A stretch of 64,000 nt of DNA from Pyricularia pennisetigena (Eukaryota; Ascomycota; Sordariomycetes; Magnaporthales; Pyriculariaceae). Both the position numbers and the translations under genes were made by a program. How positions within the stretch are numbered: position 1 is the stretch's first letter; every line of letters begins with the position of its first letter. The DNA lies in the NCBI RefSeq assembly GCF_004337985.1, contig NC_043742.1, positions 8,287,136-8,351,135 on the forward strand, written 5' to 3'. This document shows, piece after piece, positions 11,508 to 22,745 of the stretch. The notes below the pieces were generated by a model. The model was not told where the DNA came from. It saw only the letters and a list, made by a program, of their open reading frames with translations, and did no database searches.

Positions 11508-12105
11508 GTCTCTTGTCAGCTTCTGTGCCTAAATTGAGGGTTTGTCGCTCGTCCAACAGACCCATCTCAATCCGAGTAGTACGCACCTGTAGCAGCATCC
11601 CAAAAGACACAACGACGACAATCCTGGTGGAGTAGTCCAGCTTCAGAAACCTTCCCAGCAGGGTCTTGTCCCTACAGCTGCACCTCTGCTTCTCGGGACC
11701 GGAATAGACGGCCGCCTTCTCGGCGTACCTCTTCTGGGCCTGGGCGACGTGGAGAAAGCGGCTGTTGGACGCGTGGAAGAGGGCGATCCCAAACGGCAGG
11801 TAGAGACCCATGACCCAGAACTCGGCGTGGTCGGGCACGAAGGCGCCGATGCTGAGGCCGATCTGGGAGGAGAGCCAGTACAGGTGCAGCAGGGTCACGG
11901 CGCCAAACGACAAGCCCAGGCCGCGGATCTTGAGGAACGGCATGCGGCGGTTCTTGAACAGGAAGATCATGCCGCCGAGTACCAGCACCGTCCAGAAGCC
12001 TCCCCAGGCAAGCCAAAAAAGGGCGACCGGCCCCGAGTTGAAGGCCGCTGGCGGTAGGGCCGCCTCCGCGGGGGTTGCGTCTGCTGTGGTGGACTTGTCC
12101 ATCAT
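10011..12105 (-). CDS. Seven-transmembrane RGS-domain protein
   Basis: Four exons: 11587-12105, 11220-11470, 11060-11143 and 10011-10974. They join in frame to 605 aa. All three introns start with a GTGCGT, GTATGT or GTGAGC donor and end in TAG/CAG. The N-terminal half is hydrophobic, with several membrane helices (for example [21 protein letters not shown], then helices on exons 2 and 3), followed by a cytosolic RGS box. RGS signatures are [21 protein letters not shown], the later [19 protein letters not shown] and [12 protein letters not shown] Glu/Asn-rich insert splits the box. RGS proteins accelerate GTP hydrolysis by G-alpha subunits, and fungal receptor-like RGS proteins tune development and nutrient signalling. 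A GA/CT microsatellite lies in intron 1 (about 11476-11510). Start chosen at the first of two consecutive Met codons. Family assignment is firm; the paralogue name is not. Confidence 0.88.
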
Positions 12106-14138
12106 GATGATGCTGTGAGCTGCTTTGGTTGTTGTTGACGTTCGGCCATGTCCTGCGGAGTGAGCAAGACTTGGTGAGGCTAGAGGGTTTTCTTTTTCTT
12201 TTTTTTTCCCTTTTACGTTTTCTTCTTGTCGAGGACTTGAGGGGTTGTGTTTATATCTTCAAGGTTTCCATTCGAAGGAGAAGCTGTATGCATCTACCCC
12301 TGACTTGTCAACATGATAGTTCACCTGCAGGGTCTATTCTCCTGCATTCTTGTGATGAGCATGGCTGAGAATATGGAAGTTGCCGAACTATTGGGCAACG
12401 TTTTGCAGATCCCTCTTGTGCCAAGGTGACGAGCAGCCCTAGCTCTGCCTGTCAGGCCCGACTAGTCAACACCTGTTTTCATGGATCATTGTTTGTGATG
12501 AGCCCATGCTACCAACTGCATGGCTAGGGCCTGATTCAGGCTCTGAGATACTTGGGGCAGAATATGATTTTCTGCACTGTTGGAAAATAGGTCAAATCAC
12601 CCCAAACCATTCGGTTACCCCGTACGCCAGCCTGTCGATCCCATCTACGATCCGCGACGGGGTGGAGTACAGCCTTCAGACTTTGGCCTTGCAGATCTTC
12701 TACAAAAGGTGTCTTAAATGAAAGACACAACGATCAACAAGGTCTTGGAGGCCACGCTAACCGTGCAATCGGGGGAGATTATGGAAGAGGGTTGGGAGGG
12801 CTGATCAACTAAGTAGAACATGATGCCCAAGAAGGAAACACCACGTTCCGAGCTAGTGTCAGATATATGAACAACTGCTGGTTTTTCAAACCTATTGTTT
12901 GCAGGTTCCAAAAAAAAAAATAAAAAAACAAAAAATTAAAAACTCTCCTTGGTGAGCTCCTTTTAGCATAGCACCAGCACCCGACGGCGGTATAGAACCA
13001 TCATTACCACTTGCGGTAGAGATCGGCACTAGAATCCACCAGACGGGTATGGGGAACGCCTTAACCATTGCCATGAGGTAGACTGCGAAGCAACGCCACA
13101 GAGTTTACGGTGAGGAGTAGACTAGCTGCTAGTTTGGCCGCGGATAGGAAGCCGGGGGACGCACCAAAACACCCGATCTGTCGGTATCACGCTTGCGATT
13201 GGTTGATTGAGACCCGTCAACTAGCTTCATGGCACGACGTCGGCCAAATATCAGACTTTGTAGGCTATCGGGGTCGTCCCACGTGATGACATCCACAAGG
13301 CGTGATTATACAACTTACTACTCCCAAATCTATTCTTGGGTCATGCATTCGTGGGTTACCAGCACCTGCTAGCAAAGTAGATAAGTTTAAGTCATGTTTT
13401 GCTTGGTGTGGCGAATGAGCCCCTAATCAGCGCAGCGTTCTCTCTTCTTTTTTTTACTTTTTATCTTTTATTTTTTTTTTCTTTTTTTCTTTTATACTCT
13501 GTCGCTGCATATTGACCTTGGATGCATCGGGCAGGGTATCTACATGATTGGATGTGAATGCGCCCAGGCACCAAACGGGACTTCGGCGCCTCTCAACTAT
13601 GCTTGCCACAACAGTTACATGTTGTTGCCTCGAAAACGGTGACTGCCGCCTCACCTTGCTCAACTAGTTGCGCCAGGTTGATTCAGATGAAAACTTAATG
13701 GTTCTATTCGAACTTGATCAACCTGTCCGCCTCTCGACAATTAACGAATGAATGCACCCTGAGATTGTTAACCTGCCTTGGTATAGATTGCCCCATGTGC
13801 CCGCCCGTCACGTACCAGATTTAAGGCAAGGTACCTAACGTCAGTGTGACGACATTCAAAATAGTCCACGTTTCCCCGCGGCGTCATGCCCTGCCACAAT
13901 TCGACGGCGTAATCCGGCCAAATAATTCGGCAGGTAGCAAGGCGCTGTAGATGTCCATTGTCCAAACGAACCTGAAACTGTTTGTTTTACCCAACCAAAA
14001 ACAAGATCTCTGGAAACGACACAGGAACCAGTCTAACAAGATATTGATCACAGCAAACTATCGATCCGGGTCAGATAGATACTCTTCTCATAGCTTGGCC
14101 GATCTTCAATATCCATCACCGTCAACTTCCAGCCGATT
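12106..14138. other. Intergenic, no supported gene
   Basis: Short frames in all phases show no recognisable domain. The stretch contains a T-rich tract (about 13447-13492). Part of it must be the promoter of the RGS gene and of the GFA-fold gene downstream. Confidence 0.6.
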
Positions 14139-14707
14139 ATGACAGCAACACTCCACGGCCACTGCGTCTGCGGACAAGTAGCCTACCGCGTCGAGCTCGA
14201 CTCGGCCGAGGATGCAAGAACATCGCTGTGCCACTGCACTAGCTGCAAGCGGGCTTTTGGGACGGAGAATGGCGTAACGACCAAGGTGAGTGAGTGTGGC
14301 TTGCTCTCTGGAGCAACCGCCAGTCTAGTCTAGTAATCCGAAAAAAAAAAAAAAGAACAACGTAAACGAACATCTCAGTCACTGACATTACCTAAACAAA
14401 ACAACAAAACACGCAAACCCATAATTACTAGGTCCCTCTTCAAGGCTTCACCTACACCCAAGGCAAACCAAAACAGCACAAGCAGGACAGCAACGGCGTG
14501 ATTCGGGAGTTTTGTGGCGACTGCGGCGCATACCTCTGCGAGTACGGAGAGGCAGCCGCCGAAAAGTTTCGCTACGTCGCCTGGGGCACCTTTGACGACC
14601 AGGACCGCGACAGGGTGCCTCCAAAGGGCGAGTTTTTCTGTTCGCAGCGGGATGGATGGATGCCTGAGGTGCCTGGAGTTTTCCACAAGCAGGAGATAAA
14701 GCAGTGA
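14139..14707 (+). CDS. GFA/CENP-V-fold protein (glutathione-dependent formaldehyde-activating family)
   Basis: Two exons, 14139-14285 and 14432-14707, with an intron from GTGAGT to a TAG acceptor; the product is 140 aa. Zinc-ligand motifs of the family are visible: HCVCG at residues 8-12, CHCTSCKRAFG at 31-41, then CGDCGAYL at about 77-84 on exon 2. The length matches typical fungal single-domain members. Family members bind zinc through paired CxC/CxxC motifs; some promote the reaction of formaldehyde with glutathione, but most fungal members have no proven substrate. It is read in the same direction as the P450 850 bp downstream, with no sign of co-transcription. Confidence 0.88.
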
Positions 14708-15558
14708 ATAGGAGATGGCTTTTTTTTTTTTTTTTTGCCCCCAAAATATAGGCGAATGCCTATGGCGAGCGTCTACAATGTTGATCTTCTTCAACTAGCT
14801 TGCCATAAATGCAGTGAAGGCATGTGGCAAACAATTATCTACGTACCTAGGATGCAACAATGAGATTGCTGTCTGGTTGTTTCCACAGCTCTGGGTGTTT
14901 ATAGACCTCGTCTACGCGCACGGGTCTGGGGTTAAAATGAATGAATAATGCGAATTGCTGTATTTTTTTATTTTATTTTTTCTTTTTCTTTTTCAACTTG
15001 ATAGAGAAATTATTCACGACTAACTTCTTTATTTCTGTTTCAAAAAACAGAGCCTAATCTCAGAAATAAAAATACCTGGATATCCCAACCCCAATGCGAT
15101 GGCCATTATTATCATTCCAACACTAGTATTTGCTGGATATTTCCCCTCATTCTCTTCCCCCGTATCACGTCAGCATCTCCTGCATCTCGACACCAGAACT
15201 TGTCATCCCTCAACGCCCTTCCTGGCCCGTCCTGGCCAAACAATGGTACGGATCGGCGGCGAGGCAAGCCTGGGCATGGATGCACTGCAGCAATTGGCAA
15301 TCATATTCGCAACTCCAATTCGCGGAAAGCTGACTGCCAAAAACAGAAATGCATCTCCGACCCTAAACGCCCGAGAGTGACTGCCACACTCTCACAACAT
15401 GCACGACGCAAGTCGCCTTTGGTGCAACTTGTAGGAGCCCCTCTCTTAGTTTTCCTTATTTAATCGAGACGTCCTGTCTGCTTTCTATGAGGCGGGACTT
15501 GCACTTTGGCCAAGGTAGAAATATCTGGCGCTCCTTTCAAACAAAAAGGGGGGAAAAA
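14708..15558. other. Intergenic with poly-T tract; P450 promoter region
   Basis: A T-run lies just after the GFA-fold stop (about 14719-14735). The open frames at 15099-15470 overlap each other in all phases and show no conserved feature, so I treat the stretch as 3' UTR plus promoter. Confidence 0.55.
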
Positions 15559-17476
15559 ATGAGCAAATACTCTGCCCTGGAGAGTCTCCTGGGTCCTTCA
15601 TCTCGCCATGAAGGCATGCTACATCTCGAGCTAACGACCGTGGTAAAATGCGGTGTTGTTGTATACGTGGCTTGGCTGGTAGGGCTTTGCGTGTATCGAC
15701 TCTACTTCAGCCCTCTTTCTGGATTCCCCGGCAGCAAACTTGCGGCTGTCACTGGCTGGGTCGAGACGTATCACGAAGTCTTTCGTGGCGGGCAGTTTGT
15801 CTTCAAGCTCCAAGAATGGCATGAGAAATACGGTGGGTCGACGTGCCCAACTTCACACTAGTCTAGTTTGCGAAGATGCTAACATGATCACGTCAACAAG
15901 GCCCCGTCGTCCGCATCGGACCCTCTGAAGTCCACATCTCAGACCCGGACTGCGTCGACACCATCCTTGCCGGAGGGCCCGGCGCGCAGTACGACAAGAA
16001 GAAGGAGTGGAAGCGGCGCTTCGGCGACCAGCACTCGGGCTTCAGCACCATCGACCACCGCCACCACCGCCTGCGCAGGTCGGCCCTGGCGCCCTTTTTC
16101 TCCAAGCAGAAGATCGCCGGCATCGAGCGATACGTCGCCGCAAAGGTCCACCGGCTCTGCGATCGACTGCAAGGGGACTACGGCGGCGGCGGCGCCCCGG
16201 TCCTGCTCAACAAGTGCTTCGCGTCCATGGCATTTGACATCGTCACGTATTATGCCTTTGCCCGGTCCTTCGACTACATGGAGCACCCGACGTTCGACGC
16301 CGAGCTGACCAACTCGTTGAAGACGCTGGTCCGGTCCTGTCATGTCATGGGCCAGTTTCCTTGGATTTTGGGCCTCCTTGAAAGTCTGCCGCGACGGGTT
16401 GCTGAGGCGTTGAACCCGAGTCTGCGTGTATTCAACACGTTTATAGATGTGAGAAACCTTTCCATCCGCTCTGGCTGTTCGATTCTGTTCCTCTGTAAAA
16501 TGCACAAATAAACCGGCCGCGGCCTGTGTTTGCACGCCCATTCTGACAAGATAACACTTGACCACGCGTAGCAAATAGACACGCAGATCAAAGCCATCAA
16601 GTCTGGGGACAACCAGGCATACAAAGAAGTAGCACACAAGACCATTTTCAAGGAGCTATTCGACACAAACCTGCCTCCAGAGGAAAAGACGGTCGAACGG
16701 CTGAGAGACGAGGGTAAGCTTTCCATACAGTACAATATCCAAAATGCTCCTTTTTAACTGAGAAACAAAAAATCCCGTAATCGACAAACAAACAGGTGTG
16801 TCCATCGTCGGAGCCGGCGTTGAAACAACCTCAAACGTGCTCTCCAAGGCCGTCTTCTGGATCCTGAATGACGCAGCCATCCACCGACGCCTGGCCGCCG
16901 AGCTCGACTCGGTCTGGCCCGACCCTTCCTCGGAGGAGCAAACCCCGGCCCTGTCGACGCTCGAAGCCCTCCCCTACCTCGGCGCCGTGCTGGACGAGGC
17001 CCTGGGGCTGTCGTACCCCGTGACGGGCCGATCGGTACGCACGTCGCCGCGCAGCCCTGTGACCCTGCACGTGGGCGGCCGGCAGCGGCGGCGGCGGCGG
17101 CAGCAGCAGCAGCAGCAAGGCGAAATCACCGCGGTGCGGCTGCCGCCCGGCACGTACTTTAGCACCAGCATGTACTTGACGCACCAGGACCGGGCCGTGT
17201 GGGGGCGAGGACGCGCTCGAGTTTCGGCCCGAGCGCTGGCTGCGCGGCGACGACAAGGCCTTGAGGAAGTATCTCGTCGCCTTCAGCCGCGGGCCGCGCA
17301 TGTGTCTTGGCATGAACCTTGCGAGGGCCGAGTTGTTCATCGGGCTGGCTGTCGTCATTCGCCGATTGAGCATGGAGCTATTCGAGACGACCGAGGAGGC
17401 GGTTGCGGTCGGCGCCGACTACTTTGTTCCTATTCCTCCTGCTGGTGCTGAATGGGTCAAGGTGCTGGTCAAGTGA
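15559..17476 (+). pseudogene. Cytochrome P450, frameshifted and lacking the ExxR arginine
   Basis: Exons 15559-15832, 15901-16448, 16572-16713 and 16796-17476. Intron 1 would end in the unusual acceptor AAG. The protein has an N-terminal membrane anchor (about residues 27-52), an I-helix GAGVETTS (about 327-334), a PERF-like FRPERW and a heme loop FSRGPRMCLG with the Cys ligand. Two lesions are seen. The run of five G at 17201-17205 shifts the frame by +1 between AVWG and EDALEF; removing one G restores the family reading. The ExxR helix reads E389-A-L-G392 (GGG codon at 17005), so the near-invariant Arg is Gly. A CGG/CAG repeat at about 17088-17117 adds an Arg/Gln run. The substrate is unknown. 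If the frameshift is a sequencing error the gene may still be expressed, but the ExxR loss would remain. Confidence 0.8.
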
Positions 17477-17907
17477 GGAGGTGGCCGAGATGGTTGTTAA
17501 TTAGTCGAGTTCTGGTAATGGACCATATTTGAGATTATCGCGACGGTTTTGATGAGACCTGACGCTGTACTGGTTATCTTGTTGGTGGCGATGTTAGTGA
17601 TGACGATCATATCGTCACGCTTGAACCTTTCTGTGTATCCGAAAATTCCATAAGGCTCCATCACATATGTGGTTAGAAAACCCAGCAACTAGCAAAGCAT
17701 ACATCACCAGAAGAATGTTATGAGAGGTCAGAAAATCCAGAAGAAATGTGATAGTTGGACACTGTCTATGGACAAACCGCATGCTTCATGCAACCCCGTG
17801 ACAAAAGTATTTCTTGGTCTTTTCATCAGATATTAGTACATAGGGAAAGATTGTCAATATTACACACGAAAGGACGCACGGCAGAGCTGAAAGCCGTCAT
17901 CTCATCC
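17477..17907. other. Convergent intergenic region
   Basis: This is the tail-to-tail space between the P450 and AIM24. It should hold both 3' ends, and no gene was seen. Confidence 0.6.
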
Positions 17908-19264
17908 CTAACCAACAAAATCGTTCAGACCCTTGGCGTCCTCAAACTTGACCTTGCCATCCTTGCCGACACTCGCGACATGAATGCCGGTAATCTTGCC
18001 GCGCGTAACTTCGGGCGCTTCCATAGTGGGCTCGGGCTTCGTGGCCAGCTCGACCGCGCGAGCGGCCACGCCAGCCTCGCTGTCGGCAATCTCGTTGACG
18101 TCGTCGTTGGTCAACACATCAGTTACGCGCACACCCCTGCTCGACATCAGAATCGTTGCAGGGCCGCGGAACTGCAAGAAGAGCCGATCGCCGCGGATGG
18201 ATCTCCTCATCGCTGTCCTGAGGCCAAAGAGAGCGCGGGCGATTGTCTTGTACAAGTCTGTGTTGCGCATCGCGGTCATGAAGTTTGATAGGCGGTTCGG
18301 TACCAGGGTGGTCATGTAGTTGGTCATCGAGGCCGGGAGGGCGGGGATTTGTACCCTCAGCGGGCTGACGCTGCGCAGTCGGAACGGCAGCGGCGGGTTC
18401 TTGTTGATCGAATACGCCGTTACGTGGCTTGGGTGCAGCACTATCTCCTCGCCCTCGGCCAGCGACACCTGGTATACTTGTCCCGGACTTGAGAGCGCAG
18501 CCAAGCCCCTACCCGTCAGGTGTGTGCTTCCCCAGTGCGCAAGCGACAGGCCGCGCTGGATGCGGGGAGAAGGGACGAGGGTGTGGCCGGTCCATGCGAG
18601 GAGCGCGTTGCGCTGAGTGACCATCCAGTCGGTCGTGCCATCGAGGTGAAGGATCGAAAAGGTGGTGTTGGGGGAGGCGGTTCCGATCAGTGCGGTTATG
18701 GGGGTCGTGGATGTTATGCGCTGATAGAGGAACGGAACGCCGAGGAGGGCGCGGCGGAGGGGCGAGAGGAGAGATAGCGTTGATTGGGCCTGGACGAGGT
18801 AGACCACAATGTCAGCGACTGGCTTGAGATATAGACAGTGACGATTTGTTTGGTGACTATAGCTGTTCTCACATTTTCTACTTTGCCGGCAACGGAGACC
18901 AGGGTACCTCTTCTTGTGTAGAGCTTCTGGGAAGGCGAGAGGCTGACGGAGAGGAGCGAGTACGGCGATCCGAGAACTTCGAAGCTGGCGTCTGAAGTAT
19001 AGGCAAGAAGAGTGTGTCAGTACTAGACAGACAATTATCAGGGGTTCAATGATGCTCTACAGTAGCTAGGACTACCTTACCCGCAGTATCTCTCTTCGTA
19101 TGGGCCTGGCCGGGAGCTCCCAGTAAATCCCCGCTATGTTTGGGAGTGATGGTAGAGGGCGCAGCCGAGATCTGGATCGCACGGCATTGCCGGCAGACGA
19201 ATCGAGGCCGTAACCTGGGCCTTAATGCCAGTGTTGACCGTATCATGGCCGATTGACCACGCAT
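17908..19264 (-). CDS. AIM24: AIM24-family mitochondrial protein
   Basis: Three exons: 19081-19264, 18873-18991 and 17908-18789, joining in frame to 394 aa with GTAAGG and GTGAGA donors and CAG acceptors. The N-terminus is rich in Arg and Ser without acidic residues ([18 protein letters not shown] after the first Met), typical of a mitochondrial presequence. The central region has the TraB/AIM24-type beta-rich fold signatures: [20 protein letters not shown], then [18 protein letters not shown] and the C-terminal [17 protein letters not shown]. In yeast Aim24 supports the MICOS complex and inner-membrane architecture. Divergent from the kinesin gene across 517 bp. A second in-frame Met lies six codons in, so the exact start is open. 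Confidence 0.9.
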
Positions 19265-19781
19265 GACTGGTGTGTGATGTGGCGCTGCGTTGCGACCACG
19301 GACGAGACCAACCCAACGTCAACACTCTCGCAGGTGCAAAAATCTATTGCAGCATGTCAAGGTCCCCAATGCCGTCACCAGCCGCAAAGCCTGCATTGCA
19401 ATTGCATGAGCGGAGTGCATGAGATGTTCACGTGACCCAGCCAATTGCAGCGTCAGAAATCCTCGTCAGTGGGTTGCACAGATCACAAAATGAGCTAGGT
19501 TGCCGCTAGCAACGTTTCCCGGTTGGCAAGGGGAAACCTACCAATTCAACCGAACCAACCGAATTTCCAATTGGCTTTAATTTCAATGGGTGTGCCACTA
19601 TTGAAGCTCTGACCAAACGACATTTCCTTTCGCGTTGAATAACTCCCTTTTGACATTGGCGACAGTCGACAACAAGAGAGACGTGAGCGCGTTGGCTTCT
19701 TTCTTTGGATCGGTTTTTTACTTTGCCTTTTTCTTGTTGTCTTTGGCTTCTATGGTTTCTTAGTTGGCAATCTCAGTTGCA
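19265..19781. promoter_or_regulatory. Divergent promoter between AIM24 and kinesin
   Basis: A 517-bp head-to-head spacer. It holds repeated CCAATT/AATTGG-like words (near 19442, 19555 and 19570), compatible with CCAAT-type activation but not proof of it. No clear TATA box. Confidence 0.5.
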
Positions 19782-22085
19782 ATGTCGGTTCGCGTCGTGG
19801 CCAGGATAAGACCTCTCCTCGAGAAGGAGCTGGAGAAGGACATTATTGTTCGACCTCACGGCCAAGAAGGGAAACAACCAAATGTGGTCAAGATTCCAAG
19901 CCCGAAGAATCCATCCGAGGAGTTTTCCTTTACCTTCAACAGCGTCTACGACATGTCGACTTCACAGGAGACTCTGTTTACATCCGAGGGTGGGTTGTTT
20001 GGGGACGAGAGGCGCATCACCTATAAGATGCCTTATTATTGACTCTAGACTTGCTTGTTCCTAGTTGCTCCTCACGTCAAATCCCTGTTCCAAGGTCTCG
20101 ATGTCACGATTTTCGCCTATGGCGTCACCGGCACCGGCAAGACGCACACGATGCGTGGTGGCCTTAGACTGGCAGAGCGCGGAGTGATCCCCCGTCTTCT
20201 GTCTGCCGTTTTCCGTCGCGGCAAGAAGATCATGAAGGACTCGGACGGCGAAACCACGGTTGACGTTGCCTTGTCATACTACGAAATTTACAATGACAAG
20301 GTCTTTGACCTGCTCGAACCCCCAGAGAAGCGAACCCCATCCGGCCTGCCCCTGCGCGAGGCCAACAACAAGACGTATGTCGTTGGCTTGTCGGAACGGC
20401 AATGCGTCGACCTCAAGGACTTTGAGAACCTCTACATTGAGGCAAACAACAATCGGGTCACGGCAGCAACCAAATTGAATGCTCATAGCAGTCGCAGTCA
20501 TGCTATTCTACGCGTCAAGGTTACACAGACCACGGGCGACACAGTAAAAGAGAGCACAGCCTCTGCCATAGACCTTGCCGGATCAGAAGACAACCGTCGC
20601 ACAGACAATGGCAAGGAGCGCCTGGTCGAGTCTGCGGCAATCAACAAAAGTCTATTTGTTCTTTCGCAGTGTGTCGATGCGATATCTCGCGGCGAGAAGC
20701 GCATCCCGTATCGAGAATCCAAGATGACACGTATTCTATCCCTGGGCCAGAACAACGGCATCACCATCATGATCCTCAACCTCTCGCCCATGCGTGCGTA
20801 CCATCTGGATACTCTGAGCAGTCTGAATGTCAGCTCGCGTGCCAAACGCATCGAAGTTCGTGAGATTGAAAATGAGGTTGTGTACAAACAATTCCCTCGC
20901 ACCAACTCGGGCGGTCCAGCCCTAGGCAGGCAGCCTCTGCGACCGCTTGCCAACGCTCATAACACGGCCGCCATCTCCAAGCCCGGCTCCACCTCTGCTG
21001 CTGACAAGCCAGAGAAGGAGAAGCCTACGAAACTGTTCAACGTCTACAAAAGTCCAGCGCCTGCAAAGCCTCCCAAGCCTGCCGCACTAGCCTTGGCCAA
21101 CAAGCCCACCACGGCCAACATGTCGATGCCGCGTGCCAAAGCAGCGCCGGTCAGCCCGACGAAGCGCAAGCCCGAAACGACCGAATCAAACCTCAGCCTC
21201 CCGCGCCCATCAAAACTGATCCGCCCCTCCCAGACAGTCCCGAGGCAGCTGCTTGGCCCATCAGCGGTGCCATCGTTTCCCTCCATGACCGCCGAGCAAA
21301 TTGAGGCTATGGTTGAGCGCAAGGTCGCTGAGGTTCTTGCTGCGCGTGCAGCTGCTGAAACGCAAGCTGCGCCTGCCGAACCGCCAAAAGAGATCAGCGA
21401 GGCTGTCCAGAAACGGCTCGACGAACTGGAAAGGAAAATTGCCGACAGCAACCGCGACGACGATGGGCCTTCCCAGGGTCTTCGCCTCATCCTGCAAGCC
21501 CGGCAATGCAAAGAACTTGGCGACGAGGAAGGCGCCCTCCGCGCGTACGAGGAGGCATTGCGCTTCTTTCCGGGCCAGGCCAAGCTTCTTCGCAAGATCC
21601 AGAAGCAAAAGGTCATCCTTGGTATTGTCGATGAAGAAAAGCCGCAGCAGGCGCGAGTAAAACCCGCCCCCGCGGCAAGCACGGATAGCGACTTTCACGG
21701 TACGGATGGCGATGTGGACGACGACGGCGACAGCCTCGCAGAGGAAAAGACGGCGCGCGCACCGCGCAAAAAGAAGCAGGTCCGGAGGACGGTAGCATCA
21801 GATGCCGAATACCCACCGGAGCATCTGACGCCGCGCAAGAAGCAGCTCCTCGATATTGTCAACTCGCGCAACACGGAGCTGATCATGAGCCTGACGGGGT
21901 TCGGAGCAAAGAAGGCGCGCGATCTGGTCGAGAACCTGGCGCTGCTTGCCGTTGATGGTGACAGCGACGCTCCGCAGATCAGCAGCTTGGCGCAGTTGCG
22001 GTCAGTTCCCGGGATGGGCGGGCGGACCGTAGACAGGGCGTACGAGGGGCTTGGTGCAGGCGCACCCGAGACTGTCACGGCGTAG
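19782..22085 (+). CDS. Kinesin motor with C-terminal helix-hairpin-helix (Kid/kinesin-10-like)
   Basis: Two exons, 19782-19989 and 20065-22085, give 742 aa. The N-terminal motor domain starts almost at residue 1 (SVRVVARIRPLL). It has the P-loop GVTGTGKTHT (89-98), switch I NAHSSRSHAI, switch II DLAGSED and NKSLFVLSQC. A Pro/Lys/Ala-rich linker follows, with a coiled-coil-prone segment (about 430-490), a TPR-like ARQCKELGDEEGALRAYEEAL segment and, at the C-terminus, paired HhH elements (LTGFGAKKARDL and LRSVPGMGGRTVDRAY). N-terminal motor plus HhH is the architecture of chromokinesin KIF22/Kid, which binds chromosome arms and pushes them along spindle microtubules. The role here is inferred from architecture. 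The first ATG follows an in-frame upstream TTG that I did not use. Confidence 0.9.
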
Positions 22086-22644
22086 AGCTGCTTGACTGGC
22101 TGTTCATCTCGGTCTTTGAATACTGGGAATTTGGTGGCATGCAGTGTTCTTTTGTTCTCTTCATTTCAAAAATTTGCATTGGCGAGGCGTTTTATTGGGG
22201 CAGCATTTTTCTAACCTTGTCTGCTGCGTATTGCTATTCAACACAACTTATCCGACCTTTTCGCGTTATTCCCCTTGCGCTCCAATGAGCACTCGATTGC
22301 TTTCTATCATTCTCGTTTAATGCACACATTCCTTAGCTGGCGATAGACATGGTCATTACAGCAAGACTTGCTACCGTTGGCTAATGGAATAACTCGACTC
22401 CTCTGCACACATAGTGATGAGTGGTCTTATACCGCTGATTATTATTACCCGACTTTCCCGTCGTTTTTAGCCTTTTGAATCCATCCTAGTAACAAGCCGG
22501 GATAGTAAGACGATTTGTGGACGTTTAGAGCAGTCTCGATGGAATATCTGTATCTACTCCAGATAGACGATTTGCTTGGCCCATAAGCGCCAGAGACAGC
22601 ACCCTCGTCAACAGCGAGTGAATCCTATCCGGTTCGTCGCTAAC
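22086..22644. other. Intergenic between kinesin and tRNA-Thr
   Basis: Kinesin 3' UTR and tRNA upstream sequence. No gene or repeat recognised. Confidence 0.6.
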
Positions 22645-22745
22645 GCCCTTATGGCTCAGTGGTAGAGCGCATCACTAGTAATCCACTAGTTTCTGGTGCA
22701 TTACATCCTATGATGAGGTCCTAGGTTCGATCCCTGGTGAGGGCA
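22645..22745 (+). tRNA. tRNA-Thr (AGT) with intron
   Basis: Acceptor stem GCCCTTA/TGAGGGC, D arm GGCTCAGTGGTAGAGC, anticodon stem CATCA/TGATG with loop CTAGTAA (anticodon AGT at 22677-22679), and T arm CTAGG-TTCGATC-CCTGG. A 29-nt intron (about 22681-22709) sits at the canonical 37/38 position and contains CACTAGT, which can pair with the anticodon region. The last base is the discriminator A. Confidence 0.93.

Noticed and set aside
11461..11586. Extension of the RGS exon 1 frame into the GA/CT repeat
   Set aside because: The frame continues as Ser-Leu repeats from the microsatellite. A GTGCGT donor at its start and a TAG acceptor show this is intron.
15099..15463. Four overlapping frames upstream of the P450
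   Set aside because: They run in several phases on both strands with no conserved motif; more likely P450 promoter.
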